DNA from: Saprospira sp. CCB-QB6
Lineage (GTDB): Bacteria > Bacteroidota > Bacteroidia > Chitinophagales > Saprospiraceae
Assembly: GCF_028464065.1 (NCBI RefSeq)
Contig: NZ_CP116808.1
Span: 1,801,001-1,865,000 of the forward strand
Length of the DNA stretch: 64,000 bases
Direction: 5' to 3'
Below, in pieces: positions 8,460 through 17,533 of this stretch (positions are counted from its first letter, which is position 1; each line of letters begins with the position of its first letter). The notes under the pieces are model-generated. The model saw only the letters and a program-made list of their open reading frames with translations. It ran no database searches and was not told the DNA's origin. The position numbers and the translations under genes are program-made.

Positions 8460-8933
8460 TTATTGGGCGGCAATGATATCCTCGATAATTTTGAGGTGAT
8501 GATTGCTATGAATCGCTACAAACTTAATGCCTTGGTTCCTTTTGAGATGGCCAAAAAAAGGATGGTCGAAATAAGCTTTTTCGGCTTGTTCTTGCACCTT
8601 TTGCAGCAGTTCTTCGGTCTGTTCAAATAAGGTGGGCAAGCTACTTAGGTCTATTTCTTCTCGGTTGTTAATCATCTTTGGGGCCTTGGCTTTTCCTCTG
8701 GGGATTTTGCCGGTGGCCAAGATCAATGATTTGGAGGGGCTAAACTTGGGTTTAAACTGAGCGGGTTCGCTTTCTACAATAGCTTGTAGCATAGCCACAG
8801 CTGCTTTTAGCGAATGCTCAATATGCCAATCTACGCCTCTGGCAGATACTTGAGGGGCCAAAAGTGGTGCTTGATCTAAATACTGCTTTAATTGAGTGAG
8901 GCTCTGTTGAGCCATATCTACTTCTTTCTTCAT
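8460..8933 (-). CDS. DinB-like (DUF1569-type) putative metal-binding four-helix protein
   Basis: The 157-residue protein has an early histidine pair in VDWHIEHSLKA and a late one in FVAIHSNHHLKIIEDI, with FFGHLKRNQG between. The spacing suggests the DinB/YfiT-like four-helix bundle, whose members bind a metal through three histidines. DUF1569 is the closest recalled family (WxxxHsl and HxxHH). Substrate is unknown; relatives include thiol transferases. The start at 8933 or the ATG at 8915 are both possible. A repeat element flanks it on either side. Confidence 0.65.
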   Translation of the reverse strand: MKKEVDMAQQSLTQLKQYLDQAPLLAPQVSARGVDWHIEHSLKAAVAMLQAIVESEPAQFKPKFSPSKSLILATGKIPRGKAKAPKMINNREEIDLSSLPTLFEQTEELLQKVQEQAEKAYFDHPFFGHLKRNQGIKFVAIHSNHHLKIIEDIIAAQ

Positions 8934-9025
8934 TTTTTAGTGAATTGGGTGGGGAAAATAGGGTCCATTTGGTTTGGGCGGGGGCGAAGCCCTTTTTGCC
9001 CGCAGGGCCTTTGGTCCAGCCGGCC

Positions 9026-9142
9026 CAGCGCTGCGGAGGGGTGGCCGAAGGCCAGACCGAAGCCGCCGCAGGCGGCTGAAGGGCCGAACAGACCTGTGAG
9101 CCCCGCAGCATAGCGGCGGCCAGCTTGCTGGCCGCGGGCCCC
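9026..9142 (-). repeat. GC-rich intergenic hairpin element, type A variant
   Basis: On the minus strand the head is GGGGCCCGCGGCC and the tail GCAGCGCTGGGCC. Both ends differ from the usual type A, yet they still pair (GGCCC/GGGCC), a compensatory change. The middle arm is AGCCGCC-TGC-GGCGGCT and the head hairpin GCCAGC-AA-GCTGGC. Confidence 0.88.
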
Positions 9143-9150
9143 AAAAAAAA

Positions 9151-9183
9151 GCTCACTTACAAGAAAGATACTTATAAGTGAGC
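9151..9183 (-). terminator. intrinsic terminator of secA
   Basis: A 13-bp stem (9151-9163 with 9171-9183, one G:U-type mismatch) is followed on the minus strand by a T8 tract. It sits 27 bases beyond the secA stop codon. Confidence 0.85.
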
Positions 9184-9209
9184 GATTTATGGGAATAAAC
9201 TAACTCAAA

Positions 9210-12200
9210 TTAGTTTTTGCCGTGGCAATGCTTGTACTTTTTGCCGCTACCGCAGGGACAAAGATCGTTGCGACCGACCTTATTCTCTACACGGCGTGGA
9301 GCTACTTTTGGAGCAGGGCCTTGAGGTTGTTGAGCGGCCTGTCTTTGGGCCTCCTGTTCGGCTTTTTGCTCTTCGATATTGCTGTGCACCTCTTCGAAAT
9401 ACTCTTCTTCTTCTACCTCATGAGCTTCTTGAATTTGGCTTTCCTGTTGGATAGGAATTAGGCCGCGGAACAAGAAAGAGCATACCTCTTGCGAGATTCG
9501 GCTACGGAGCTGAGCAAATAGCTTACGTGACTCAATTTTGTAGACCACCAAGGGGTCTTTCTGGGCAAAAGAAGCATTTTGGACCTGATCTTTGAGCTCG
9601 TCCATATCGCGGAGATGCTCTTTCCAGTTAGAATCGATTAGGGCCAAAGTAATAGAGCGTTCGATTTGGTTAATCAGGCTCTTACCATTTGTTTTTACGG
9701 CCTGTTCCATATCGGCATTGATCTCCAAAGCTTGGATACCGTTAGTGAAAGGGATAGCAATTTTTGTAAAATTATTGCTTTCATCCTCATAGATACGTTG
9801 GATGAGCGGCAAAATGGCTTGAGCGATATGCTCAAATTTTCGATTATAAGTAGCAAAAAGAGGAGCAGACAGCTGATCTGTCAAATCATTGGGGTCTGTA
9901 GTGTACAGCTCTTCAGCCGTAATTTGTGGATCAATCCCAAAGTTTTGGATCATAGCCTGTTCAAAGCCCTCATAATTGCGTTCATTTTGATATTGAGCAA
10001 TCAACTCATAAAGCAAATCGAGGAACATATCGTTGAGGTCAATCGCTAGGCGATCTCCTTCTAGAGCATTATTACGGCGGCGGTAAATTTCTTCCCGCTG
10101 CATATTCATCACATCATCATATTCGAGTAGGCGTTTACGAATACCGAAGTTATTCTCTTCCACCTTCTTCTGTGCTCTTTCGATAGATTTGCTAATCATA
10201 GGATGTTGCAAAACATCGCCATCTTTGTGGCCTAGGCGGTCCATCATTTTAGCGATACGATCAGAGCGGAAAAGGCGCATCAGTTTATCTTCTAGAGAAA
10301 CATAAAACTGAGAAGACCCCACATCTCCTTGACGACCGGCACGACCACGGAGCTGGCGGTCTACCCGGCGAGAATCGTGGCGTTCTGTACCAATAATGGC
10401 CAGTCCCCCTAATTCCTTCACCTCATCGCTTAGTTTAATATCGGTACCCCGACCGGCCATGTTGGTTGCAATGGTAACCTGTCCACTTTTACCAGCTTCG
10501 GCCACAACATCGGCCTCACGGGCGTGTTGTTTAGCGTTAAGTACATTATGAGGAATTTTGCGAAGGCCCAACATACGGCTCAAAATCTCTGAGCTCTGGA
10601 CCGAAGTTGTTCCAACGAGTACAGGACGGCCTGCTTCTCTCAATTTCACGACCTCATCAATGATCGCTTGATATTTTTCACGTTCTGTCTTATAGACCAA
10701 ATCGTTACGATCATCGCGGGCGATAGGACGATTGGTGGGAATAATTACCACATCCAATTTATAAATATCCCAAAGCTCCTGTGATTCCGTTTCTGCTGTA
10801 CCCGTCATCCCTGCGAGTTTGTGGTACATTCGGAAGAAATTCTGTAAGGTTACCGTAGCATAAGTTTGTGTAGAGTTTTCAATCTCTACATTTTCCTTAG
10901 CTTCTAGTGCTTGGTGTAGACCATCAGAATAGCGGCGGCCATCCATAACGCGGCCCGTTTGCTCATCGACAATTTTCACCTTGCCATCTACAACGATATA
11001 TTCGTCTTCTTTATGGAAAAGCGCATAAGCTTTGAGTAATTGGCGCATGGCGTGTAGGCGCTCACTTTTTGCGGCAAAAGCCTGAATCAACTCATCTTTT
11101 TTGAGCTGTTTTTCTTCGGGGCTGAGGCTACTATTATCTACTTGCAAGAGTTTATCATTGATATCCTCCATAACAAATAGGTGCTTATCAGAACCGCCCT
11201 TACCCAAGAAATCTGTTCCTCGATCGGTCAGTTCTACACTACGGTTTTTCTCTTCAATGACAAAAAACAGTTCCGCATCAGCTTTGTGCATATGCTTACT
11301 TTGCTCGGCCATATAGAAAGCCTCTGTTTTTTGTAGAATTTGCTGCATGCCAGGCTCACTCAAAAACTTAATGAGCGCACGGTTTTTAGGTAATCCTCGA
11401 TAAGCACGGAAAAGATCGAGTCCTCCCCCGCCCTCTTCGGCACTTGCGTCACCAGCGGCAATTTTTTCTTTAGCAGAACGAATCAACTGAACAACCAATT
11501 TCTTTTGGGCATTCATAATCTGCTCTACAGCAGGCTTAAGGCCCAAAAATAGCTCAGCACGATCATCTTTAGGGGTTGGACCAGAAATGATGAGTGGCGT
11601 ACGTGCATCATCAATCAAAACCGAGTCCACCTCATCAATCATGGTATAGTGGAACTTACCTTGTACTTTTTCGTCTACCTTATGGACCATATTATCCCGC
11701 AGATAATCAAAACCAAATTCATTGTTGGTTCCATAAGTTACATCACAACGGTAAGCCGCCTTGCGTCCTTCAGAATGCGGACGGTGCTTATCAATACAAT
11801 CTACAGTAAGGAAAAGGAAGCTCAACAAAGGAGCCATCCATTCGGCATCCCGTTTCGCTAAGTAGTCGTTTACTGTAATAATATGCACGCCTTCACCAGC
11901 CAAACCATTAAGGTAAGCGGGCAAAGTAGCGACTAGGGTTTTACCTTCCCCTGTCGCCATCTCGGCAATTTTACCCGAGTGCAAAACAGCACCACCAATA
12001 AGCTGCACATCATAATGGACCATATTCCAGATCACCTCATTTCCTGCAGCCATCCAGCGGTTTTTCCAGATCGCCTTATCTCCATTTAGCTCTAGTGGAC
12101 GAATCTCATCATTGATCCAGGTACTCACTACCTCATGATCAAAATCAGTAGCCGTTACCTCTAGGGTTTCTTCTTCTGTAAAACGACGAGCCGTTTCTTT

Positions 12201-12539
12201 CACTACAGCAAAAGCCTGAGGCAAAAGATTTTCCAAGACCTCTTCTAGACGCTGATCGCGATCCTTTTTCAATTGGTCTACCTCCTTATAAAGATCTTCT
12301 TTTTTGAAGATATCCTCTGTAGAGACCGCCTGCTCTTGCAGCTTTTCAATCTCTAAATCAATATCTGCCAAATAATCTTTAATGGCCGCTCTAAATTCAA
12401 TTGTTTTATGACGGAGCTCATCATGGCTCAAGCTCTTGAGCTTGGCGTACTCCTCGTTAATTTGGGCGACAACGGGGCGCAACTCTTCAATATCACGCTC
12501 TTCCTTGTTCCCAAATATCTTTTTTAAGAAACCAAACAT
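9210..12539 (-). CDS. secA: preprotein translocase ATPase SecA
   Basis: This 1109-residue motor drives export through SecYEG. Walker A is EMATGEGKTLVATL (about 195-201), with DEVD at the DEAD-box site (YTMIDEVDSVLIDDARTPL). The second motor domain is marked by VTIATNMAGRGTDIKL and RQLRGRAGRQGD. The C-terminus is a SEC-C zinc motif (NDLCPCGSGKKYKHCHG) that binds SecB and lipids. The protein is about 200 residues longer than the E. coli form, with expansions between the N-terminal helix and Walker A and around residues 330-480; I recall such lengths for Bacteroidota. It is monocistronic, with its own terminator. Confidence 0.97.
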   Translation of the reverse strand: MFGFLKKIFGNKEERDIEELRPVVAQINEEYAKLKSLSHDELRHKTIEFRAAIKDYLADIDLEIEKLQEQAVSTEDIFKKEDLYKEVDQLKKDRDQRLEEVLENLLPQAFAVVKETARRFTEEETLEVTATDFDHEVVSTWINDEIRPLELNGDKAIWKNRWMAAGNEVIWNMVHYDVQLIGGAVLHSGKIAEMATGEGKTLVATLPAYLNGLAGEGVHIITVNDYLAKRDAEWMAPLLSFLFLTVDCIDKHRPHSEGRKAAYRCDVTYGTNNEFGFDYLRDNMVHKVDEKVQGKFHYTMIDEVDSVLIDDARTPLIISGPTPKDDRAELFLGLKPAVEQIMNAQKKLVVQLIRSAKEKIAAGDASAEEGGGGLDLFRAYRGLPKNRALIKFLSEPGMQQILQKTEAFYMAEQSKHMHKADAELFFVIEEKNRSVELTDRGTDFLGKGGSDKHLFVMEDINDKLLQVDNSSLSPEEKQLKKDELIQAFAAKSERLHAMRQLLKAYALFHKEDEYIVVDGKVKIVDEQTGRVMDGRRYSDGLHQALEAKENVEIENSTQTYATVTLQNFFRMYHKLAGMTGTAETESQELWDIYKLDVVIIPTNRPIARDDRNDLVYKTEREKYQAIIDEVVKLREAGRPVLVGTTSVQSSEILSRMLGLRKIPHNVLNAKQHAREADVVAEAGKSGQVTIATNMAGRGTDIKLSDEVKELGGLAIIGTERHDSRRVDRQLRGRAGRQGDVGSSQFYVSLEDKLMRLFRSDRIAKMMDRLGHKDGDVLQHPMISKSIERAQKKVEENNFGIRKRLLEYDDVMNMQREEIYRRRNNALEGDRLAIDLNDMFLDLLYELIAQYQNERNYEGFEQAMIQNFGIDPQITAEELYTTDPNDLTDQLSAPLFATYNRKFEHIAQAILPLIQRIYEDESNNFTKIAIPFTNGIQALEINADMEQAVKTNGKSLINQIERSITLALIDSNWKEHLRDMDELKDQVQNASFAQKDPLVVYKIESRKLFAQLRSRISQEVCSFLFRGLIPIQQESQIQEAHEVEEEEYFEEVHSNIEEQKAEQEAQRQAAQQPQGPAPKVAPRRVENKVGRNDLCPCGSGKKYKHCHGKN

Positions 12540-12617
12540 GCTAAGGTATAAAGTTTATAATCTGTAAATTAGAAAGGGTTTGTCCCTCTCTGCCATTTGC
12601 ACTAAGCAAAAGCTATA

Positions 12618-12650
12618 CAAAAATACAACTTAAATAAGGAAGTTGCGCAA
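12618..12650 (-). promoter_or_regulatory. candidate secA promoter
   Basis: On the minus strand TATTTTTG (12618-12625) fits TAnnTTTG, and a TTG (12648-12650) lies 22 bases upstream, as in Bacteroidota -33/-7 promoters. Transcription would begin about 70 bases before the secA start codon. Confidence 0.45.
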
Positions 12651-12772
12651 TTAATAGCCGCAATTCTGACTCAAACTCCTCATTATGGGGACTTTAGGCT
12701 TTTTTTTATTTATTCACCCTGGCATAACCTACTGACAATCTGTCAGTTTTATTTTAATTAAACTGCTATTTT

Positions 12773-12929
12773 GGGGCCTCCGCTGCGCTTGCGGCGGTTA
12801 CTCCCTTCGGTCGTCGAACTGCGAACTAAAGTTCTTGTTGTCGTTCCAGGGCTCGCTGCTCGCTCGGCCCTTCAGCCGCCTGCGGCGGCTTCGGTCTGGC
12901 CTTCGGCCACCCCTCCGCAGCGCTGGGCC
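12773..12929 (+). repeat. GC-rich intergenic hairpin element with type C head and type A body
   Basis: The head is GGGGCCTCC followed by GCGGTTACTCCC and GTCGTCGAACTGCG, then the hairpin GAAC-TAAA-GTTC. It continues without interruption into the type A body (GGCTCGCTGCTCGCTCGGCCC, middle arm AGCCGCC-TGC-GGCGGCT) and ends CGCTGGGCC. The termini pair GGCCT/GGGCC with one wobble. This is the only simple, non-composite copy with a C head. Confidence 0.88.
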
Positions 12930-12953
12930 AATATACGCCTAGCAGTCCTAGGC

Positions 12954-13886
12954 TTAGCCCACCTGCTTCTCTTTCCGAAAACGAGAGGGCGTTTTTTGAT
13001 AACGCCGCTTAAATAGGCGATTAAAATAAGACAAGCTATTAAAGCCACAATCTAAGGCTAGATCTCCAATTTTTTGATCGGTTTGGAGCAAAAGACTAGC
13101 GGCTAGCTTCAGCCGCTCTTCTTGAATAAAATCATTGGGCGATTGGCCCAATTCTGCCTTAAACGAGCGATAAAAATGAGGCTCACTCATACAAGCTTTT
13201 TTACTCAATTCCCCAACACTAAGATCTTCACTTAAATGTTGACGAATATATTGAACCAATTGTGCTAATCGGCTATCTTCCTCTCCTAGTTTTACCTCAT
13301 TTTCTTGTTGTAGGATACGCAATAAAAGTTCCTTAAGCGCCATTCCAACAAACAAATCCTTTGAGGGATGCCCCTCCGTAAATAAAAAGATGAGTCGCTG
13401 TAAAATCTGCTGCACTGCCATAGAATGCGTAAAATGAAAGTTGCCTGACTGAAAGGACCAAAGTAAGCCATCCTCTCGAGGACGCTCCGTATTAAGCCAA
13501 TCTAGTTCCTTTTGAACCATATCCTCATCTAAGGCCAAAGCCAAACATTTGGTGGGCTGTTGCATATTGGCCTCTGGAAAATCTATAATCATCAACTCAT
13601 TGGGTGGTAATAAGACAGATTCACCTGGCAAGAAACAAAATGGCTCCTTGTCTCGCAAGTGCATTCGCTTTTTCCCCATTAGCATTGCCGCTAAAACGGG
13701 CTGTCTAAACTGCAGTTCTACCGCCTCTGCCATCTGATGAGTTTCAAAAATATGAAGCTCTGCTTGAGCTGCGGCAAAAGTGTTTTGCTGCTCTACTAAA
13801 GTATGTAGTGGGCGACCAGCTCGATAATTATCAGGAAGTAGCATAGTAGATAGTTTTGAGGATAAGGGGAAGGATTTTGTAAACAT
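12954..13886 (-). CDS. AraC-family transcriptional regulator
   Basis: The protein is about 310 residues from the ATG at 13886; an internal ATG at 13844 (MLLPDNYRAG) is an alternative. The N-terminal part has the AraC_N layout (LHTLVEQQNTF, LHIFETH, VLAAMLMGKKRMHL). The C-terminal 100 residues carry two helix-turn-helix units (DLSVGELSKKACMSEPHFYRSFK and KIGDLALDCGFNSLSYFNRLFKRRY). It is divergent from the aldehyde dehydrogenase gene at 14127 and is probably its regulator. The gap of about 240 bases holds both promoters. Confidence 0.92.
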   Translation of the reverse strand: MFTKSFPLSSKLSTMLLPDNYRAGRPLHTLVEQQNTFAAAQAELHIFETHQMAEAVELQFRQPVLAAMLMGKKRMHLRDKEPFCFLPGESVLLPPNELMIIDFPEANMQQPTKCLALALDEDMVQKELDWLNTERPREDGLLWSFQSGNFHFTHSMAVQQILQRLIFLFTEGHPSKDLFVGMALKELLLRILQQENEVKLGEEDSRLAQLVQYIRQHLSEDLSVGELSKKACMSEPHFYRSFKAELGQSPNDFIQEERLKLAASLLLQTDQKIGDLALDCGFNSLSYFNRLFKRRYQKTPSRFRKEKQVG

Positions 13887-14034
13887 CAATCTACAGAACG
13901 AATAAAGCTCGTCCCAAATAAAAATAATGCACTCCCTATAAATTACAGTTTTTTTGTGGGCATATCGAATAAGAATTGATAGGATTGTTCAATTCTTTGA
14001 TAGAAAGCTACAAAAAGGGCCCAAAGTTATAGAT

Positions 14035-14042
14035 TACCTTTG
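14035..14042 (+). promoter_or_regulatory. candidate -7 box for the aldehyde dehydrogenase operon
   Basis: TACCTTTG fits the TAnnTTTG consensus, 84 bases before the dehydrogenase start codon. No -33 TTG at the normal distance is seen, which would be consistent with activator-dependent expression by the adjacent AraC protein. Confidence 0.35.
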
Positions 14043-14126
14043 GCTTGTCAACAGTTAAAACTATTTGCTAACAAAGAGTTTATAGAAGTTTCTAGGCTTT
14101 TGTAAATTTTAACAACCAACAACATC

Positions 14127-15647
14127 ATGCAAGAAACAAATGTACTAGAAGAGGCATTGAAAGCACCTAATTTCAAGCCTCAATATGAAAACTTTATTGG
14201 TGGCGAATGGGTAAAGCCCACCAATGGCGAATACTTTGAGAACGTATCACCTGTAGACGGTAAAAGCTTTACTCGCATTCCTCGTTCAACCAAAGAAGAC
14301 ATTGACAAAGCTGTAGCTGCTGCTTGGGCTGCTGCTCCTGCTTGGAATAACAGTTCGGCCACTTTCCGTAGCAATATTTTGCTCAAGATCGCCGATCGTA
14401 TGGAAGAAAACCTAGAGCTTCTCGCCCGCACAGAAACTTGGGACAATGGTAAAGCCATTCGCGAAACTCGTGCAGCAGATATGCCCTTGGCCATCGACCA
14501 TTTCCGTTATTTTGCAGGCGTAATCCGTGCAGAAGAAGGAAGCATGAGTGAATTGGATGCAAATACAGTTTGTATCAATGTTCCTGAGCCTTTGGGCGTA
14601 GTTGCTCAAATTATTCCTTGGAACTTCCCACTTTTAATGGCTGCATGGAAAATGGCTCCAGCTTTGGCTGCGGGTAACTGTGTAGTACTTAAGCCTGCAG
14701 AGCAAACTCCCGTAGGCATTTTAATTTTGATGGAACTCATCCAAGACATTTTGCCCAAAGGTGTATTGAATGTAGTCAACGGTTTTGGCGTAGAAGCTGG
14801 TAAGCCTCTCGCTTCACACCCTGATGTACGTAAAGTTGCCTTTACTGGAGAGACTACTACGGGTCAGCTTATCATGCAATATGCTTCTAAAAACTTGGTT
14901 CCTGTTACTTTGGAGCTTGGTGGTAAATCACCCAATGTTTTCTTTGCAAATGTAATGGCAGAAGACGACGCTTTCTTTGACAAATGCTTGGAAGGTGCAG
15001 CTATGTTTGCCCTAAACCAAGGAGAAGTTTGTACTTGTCCCTCTCGTATTTTAGTTCAAGAAAGCATTGCTGATAAATTTATCGAACGTCTGGTAGAGCG
15101 CGTTAAAGCCATTAAAATGGGACATCCGCTAGATCCTACCACAATGATGGGAGCACAAGCTTCTAATGATCAATATGAAAAAATCCTCAACTATATCAAA
15201 ATTGGTAAAGAAGAGGGTTGCGAAGTATTAGCAGGTGGTGCTGCAGCTACAGTAGACAGCCTTTCTGGTGGTTACTACATTCAGCCCACTATCCTAAAAG
15301 GACACAACAAAATGCGAGTATTCCAAGAAGAGATTTTTGGTCCAGTTGTTTGTGTAACAACCTTTAAAGATGAGGCTGAAGCCCTAGAAATTGCTAACGA
15401 TACGCCTTATGGTTTGGGTGCTGGTGTTTGGACACGCGATATGCACCAAGCTTACCAAATCTCTAGAAAAATTGAAGCTGGACGTGTTTGGGTGAATAAC
15501 TATCACGCTTACCCTGCTCATGCTCCTTTTGGTGGTTATAAGAAGTCAGGAATCGGACGCGAGACCCACAAGATGATGCTGGCGCACTATCGCCAAACGA
15601 AGAACATGCTCATCTCTTACGATAAGAACGCCCTCGGCTTCTTCTAA
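14127..15647 (+). CDS. NAD-dependent aldehyde dehydrogenase (acetaldehyde/ExaC-AldB type)
   Basis: This 506-residue aldehyde dehydrogenase oxidises an aldehyde to the acid. Visible are the NAD-binding stretch ([23 protein letters not shown]), [12 protein letters not shown], the catalytic glutamate in [14 protein letters not shown] (about 268) and the catalytic cysteine in [11 protein letters not shown] (about 300). The C-terminal [13 protein letters not shown] and NALGFF ending are typical of the ExaC/AldB subgroup acting on short aldehydes. A DUF779 gene follows 13 bases downstream, a frequent partner of this subgroup, and a divergent AraC gene probably controls both. The true substrate is inferred only. 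Confidence 0.93.
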   Translation: MQETNVLEEALKAPNFKPQYENFIGGEWVKPTNGEYFENVSPVDGKSFTRIPRSTKEDIDKAVAAAWAAAPAWNNSSATFRSNILLKIADRMEENLELLARTETWDNGKAIRETRAADMPLAIDHFRYFAGVIRAEEGSMSELDANTVCINVPEPLGVVAQIIPWNFPLLMAAWKMAPALAAGNCVVLKPAEQTPVGILILMELIQDILPKGVLNVVNGFGVEAGKPLASHPDVRKVAFTGETTTGQLIMQYASKNLVPVTLELGGKSPNVFFANVMAEDDAFFDKCLEGAAMFALNQGEVCTCPSRILVQESIADKFIERLVERVKAIKMGHPLDPTTMMGAQASNDQYEKILNYIKIGKEEGCEVLAGGAAATVDSLSGGYYIQPTILKGHNKMRVFQEEIFGPVVCVTTFKDEAEALEIANDTPYGLGAGVWTRDMHQAYQISRKIEAGRVWVNNYHAYPAHAPFGGYKKSGIGRETHKMMLAHYRQTKNMLISYDKNALGFF

Positions 15648-15660
15648 ACCCCTCGATTTT

Positions 15661-16020
15661 ATGGCAGAACTAGTCGATGCAACAGAAAAGGCGCGGCAGT
15701 TAATCCGAGAATTGAAGGCCAAACATGGGGAGCTGATGTTTCATCAGAGCGGCGGTTGCTGCGATGGCTCAGCTCCAATGTGTTTTGAGGCTGGAGAACT
15801 TATGATTGACGATTCGGATGTTCTGCTCGCCGAAATTGAAGGCTGTCCATTTTATATGTCAGCTTTTCAATACAAATATTGGAAGTATAGTCATCTCACC
15901 TTGGATGTCGTTCCAGGTAGAGGGGCTAGCTTCTCCCTTGAAATTCCCTTGGGCGTTCGCTTCATCATCAAGTCTAGATTGCTTACCGATGAAGAAGCTG
16001 CTCAAGTTAAAGATGCATAG
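15661..16020 (+). CDS. DUF779 family protein
   Basis: This 119-residue protein matches DUF779: LMFHQSGGCCDGSAPMCF near the N-terminus, then EIEGCPFYMSAFQYKYWKYSHLTLDVVPGRGASFSLE and GVRFIIKSRLLTDEE. The paired cysteines and GGCCDGS motif suggest metal or thiol chemistry, but no activity is established that I know of. Its recurrent genetic coupling to acetaldehyde dehydrogenase, seen here with a 13-base gap, points to a role in the same aldehyde pathway. Confidence 0.9.
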   Translation: MAELVDATEKARQLIRELKAKHGELMFHQSGGCCDGSAPMCFEAGELMIDDSDVLLAEIEGCPFYMSAFQYKYWKYSHLTLDVVPGRGASFSLEIPLGVRFIIKSRLLTDEEAAQVKDA

Positions 16021-16090
16021 TTGTTTCTTTTATCAAGAGTGCTTTAAAGGCTATTATCATTCCCTAAAGATGTAGTTTTTGAACAAGCTC

Positions 16091-16119
16091 AACCCTCCTT
16101 ATCTTGAATAAGGAGGGTT
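16091..16119 (+). terminator. intrinsic terminator
   Basis: A 12-bp perfect stem (16091-16102 with 16108-16119, loop CTTGA) is followed by a T run. It closes the aldehyde dehydrogenase/DUF779 unit. Confidence 0.9.
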
Positions 16120-16128
16120 TTTTATTTT

Positions 16129-16243
16129 GGGGCCTCCTGCCTTCGGCAGGCGCTACGTTTCGCAGCTCGCTCTTAGCTCGGCCCTTCGCCGCCTTCGGCG
16201 GCTCGGTCTGGCCCTACGGGCCATTGCTGCACATCGCTAGGCC
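16129..16243 (+). repeat. GC-rich intergenic hairpin element, type A
   Basis: The head is GGGGCC with hairpin CCTGCC-TTC-GGCAGG, the middle arm GCCGCC-TTC-GGCGGC, the distal arm GGCCC-TAC-GGGCC and the tail CATCGCTAGGCC. Termini pair GGCCT/AGGCC. It lies between the terminator and the Rpn-type gene. Confidence 0.9.
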
Positions 16244-16417
16244 AGGCGCTGTGTGCCCCCAAAACCACAAATTTGGCCCAAATTTAAAATTAAGTGTATT
16301 AAAGTGTTTACTATTTGCTTTTTAGTCCCTATAGTTGGTTATATACGCAGTTTTTAGTCCTGCATTTTTTTATCACCTCATTGAAATGCCTTAATTTTGG
16401 AAAAAGAAGAAAAAAAG

Positions 16418-17317
16418 ATGATCAAGGATCGCTATATCAATCCACTGACCGATTTTGGCTTTAAGAAGCTTTTTGGCGAGGCTGCCAACAAAGACCTCTT
16501 GATCCATTTTCTCAATCAATTGCTCCCCGAAAAGCATCAGGTGGAAGACCTAGAGTATCTACCAAGCGAACGCTTGCCTTCCAGCTTTCTGGACCGAAAA
16601 GTTATTTTTGATATCTATTGCACCAGCAACCGAGGCGAACAGTTTATTATTGAGCTGCAACGCAGTAAGCAAAATCACTTCATCGACCGCTCTATTTTTT
16701 ATAGCACTTTCCCCATTCAAGAACAATCCGAAAGGGGCGATTGGAATTTTAAGCTCTGGCCCATTTATACGATCTGTATTCTCGATTTTAAGATCAATCA
16801 GCCCAACCCCCATAATCGAGTAATCCGCTATGTACAGCTCAAAGACCAAGACAAAGAGCTCTTCTTTGAAGACCTCACTTATATTTATATCGAGCTGCCT
16901 AATTTCACCAAAACCCTAGATGGGTTAGAAGACCTACAAGATAAATGGCTTTATCTTTTCCGATATTTGGCCAAATTAGAAGATCGGCCCGCAGCGCTGC
17001 AAGAGCGCATTTTTACTCGGCTTTTCCGTGCCGCCGAAATTGCCAGCTACTCTGTTGAGGAACGCCAAAATTATGAGGTCTCCCTCAAAAAGCACCGAGA
17101 TATTAAAAATGCTATTGACACGGCCCTAGAAGAGGGCCTAGAAAAAGGCAGAGCCGAGGGCTTGGAAGAAGGCCTAAAAGAAGGACTCGAACAAGGCGCA
17201 TTAGCAGCCAAAAAAGCCATGGCCAAACAAATGCAAGCCGCCAATTTACCCCTAGAACAAATTGTGCAAATTACGGGCTGCCCCCTAGAACAAATCAAAA
17301 ACTGGCTAAAAGATTAG
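16418..17317 (+). CDS. Rpn-family PD-(D/E)XK nuclease / transposase-like protein
   Basis: The protein is 299 residues from the ATG at 16418; a TTG at 16397 would add seven lysine/glutamate-rich residues. The start MIKDRYINPLTDFGFKKLFG is diagnostic of the family. The nuclease core follows with D in VIFDIYCTSNRGEQFIIELQRSKQ (a D...ExQ variant of the PD-D/ExK site). Residues about 240-275 are E/G/K/L-rich low-complexity repeats, and the C-terminus is a short helical LPLEQIVQITGCPLEQIKNWL unit. Rpn proteins promote RecA-independent recombination and often spread horizontally. A terminator follows directly. Confidence 0.88.
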   Translation: MIKDRYINPLTDFGFKKLFGEAANKDLLIHFLNQLLPEKHQVEDLEYLPSERLPSSFLDRKVIFDIYCTSNRGEQFIIELQRSKQNHFIDRSIFYSTFPIQEQSERGDWNFKLWPIYTICILDFKINQPNPHNRVIRYVQLKDQDKELFFEDLTYIYIELPNFTKTLDGLEDLQDKWLYLFRYLAKLEDRPAALQERIFTRLFRAAEIASYSVEERQNYEVSLKKHRDIKNAIDTALEEGLEKGRAEGLEEGLKEGLEQGALAAKKAMAKQMQAANLPLEQIVQITGCPLEQIKNWLKD

Positions 17318-17330
17318 CCTTAAACAATAG

Positions 17331-17360
17331 AAAGCTTGAACCTTAGTAGGTTCAAGCTTT
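17331..17360 (+). terminator. intrinsic terminator of the Rpn-type gene
   Basis: A 13-bp perfect stem (17331-17343 with 17348-17360, loop TAGT) is followed by TTT, starting 13 bases after the stop codon. Confidence 0.9.
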
Positions 17361-17370
17361 TTTGAGTCCT

Positions 17371-17522
17371 ACAGGCCCGAAGGGCCGCAGGCTGAGCTGC
17401 CGGAGCAGGGCCGCCGAAGGCGGCAGACCAAAGGCTTTTGAAGCGAAGCGAGAAAGCCTGCAGGGCCGAGCGAAGAGCGAGCTGCGAAGTGGAGCGACCC
17501 GACCGAAGGGAGGGGCAGCCCC
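17371..17522 (-). repeat. GC-rich intergenic hairpin element, type B, long form
   Basis: On the minus strand the head is GGGGCTGCCCC and the tail CAGCTCAGCC, with termini pairing GGCTG/CAGCC. The middle arm is the unusual pair AGGCTTT / AAAGCCT with a long loop, clearly unrelated in sequence to other copies but still complementary. The distal arm is GCCGCC-TTC-GGCGGC. It lies between convergent genes. Confidence 0.88.
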
Positions 17523-17533
17523 AAATTAGTCGC

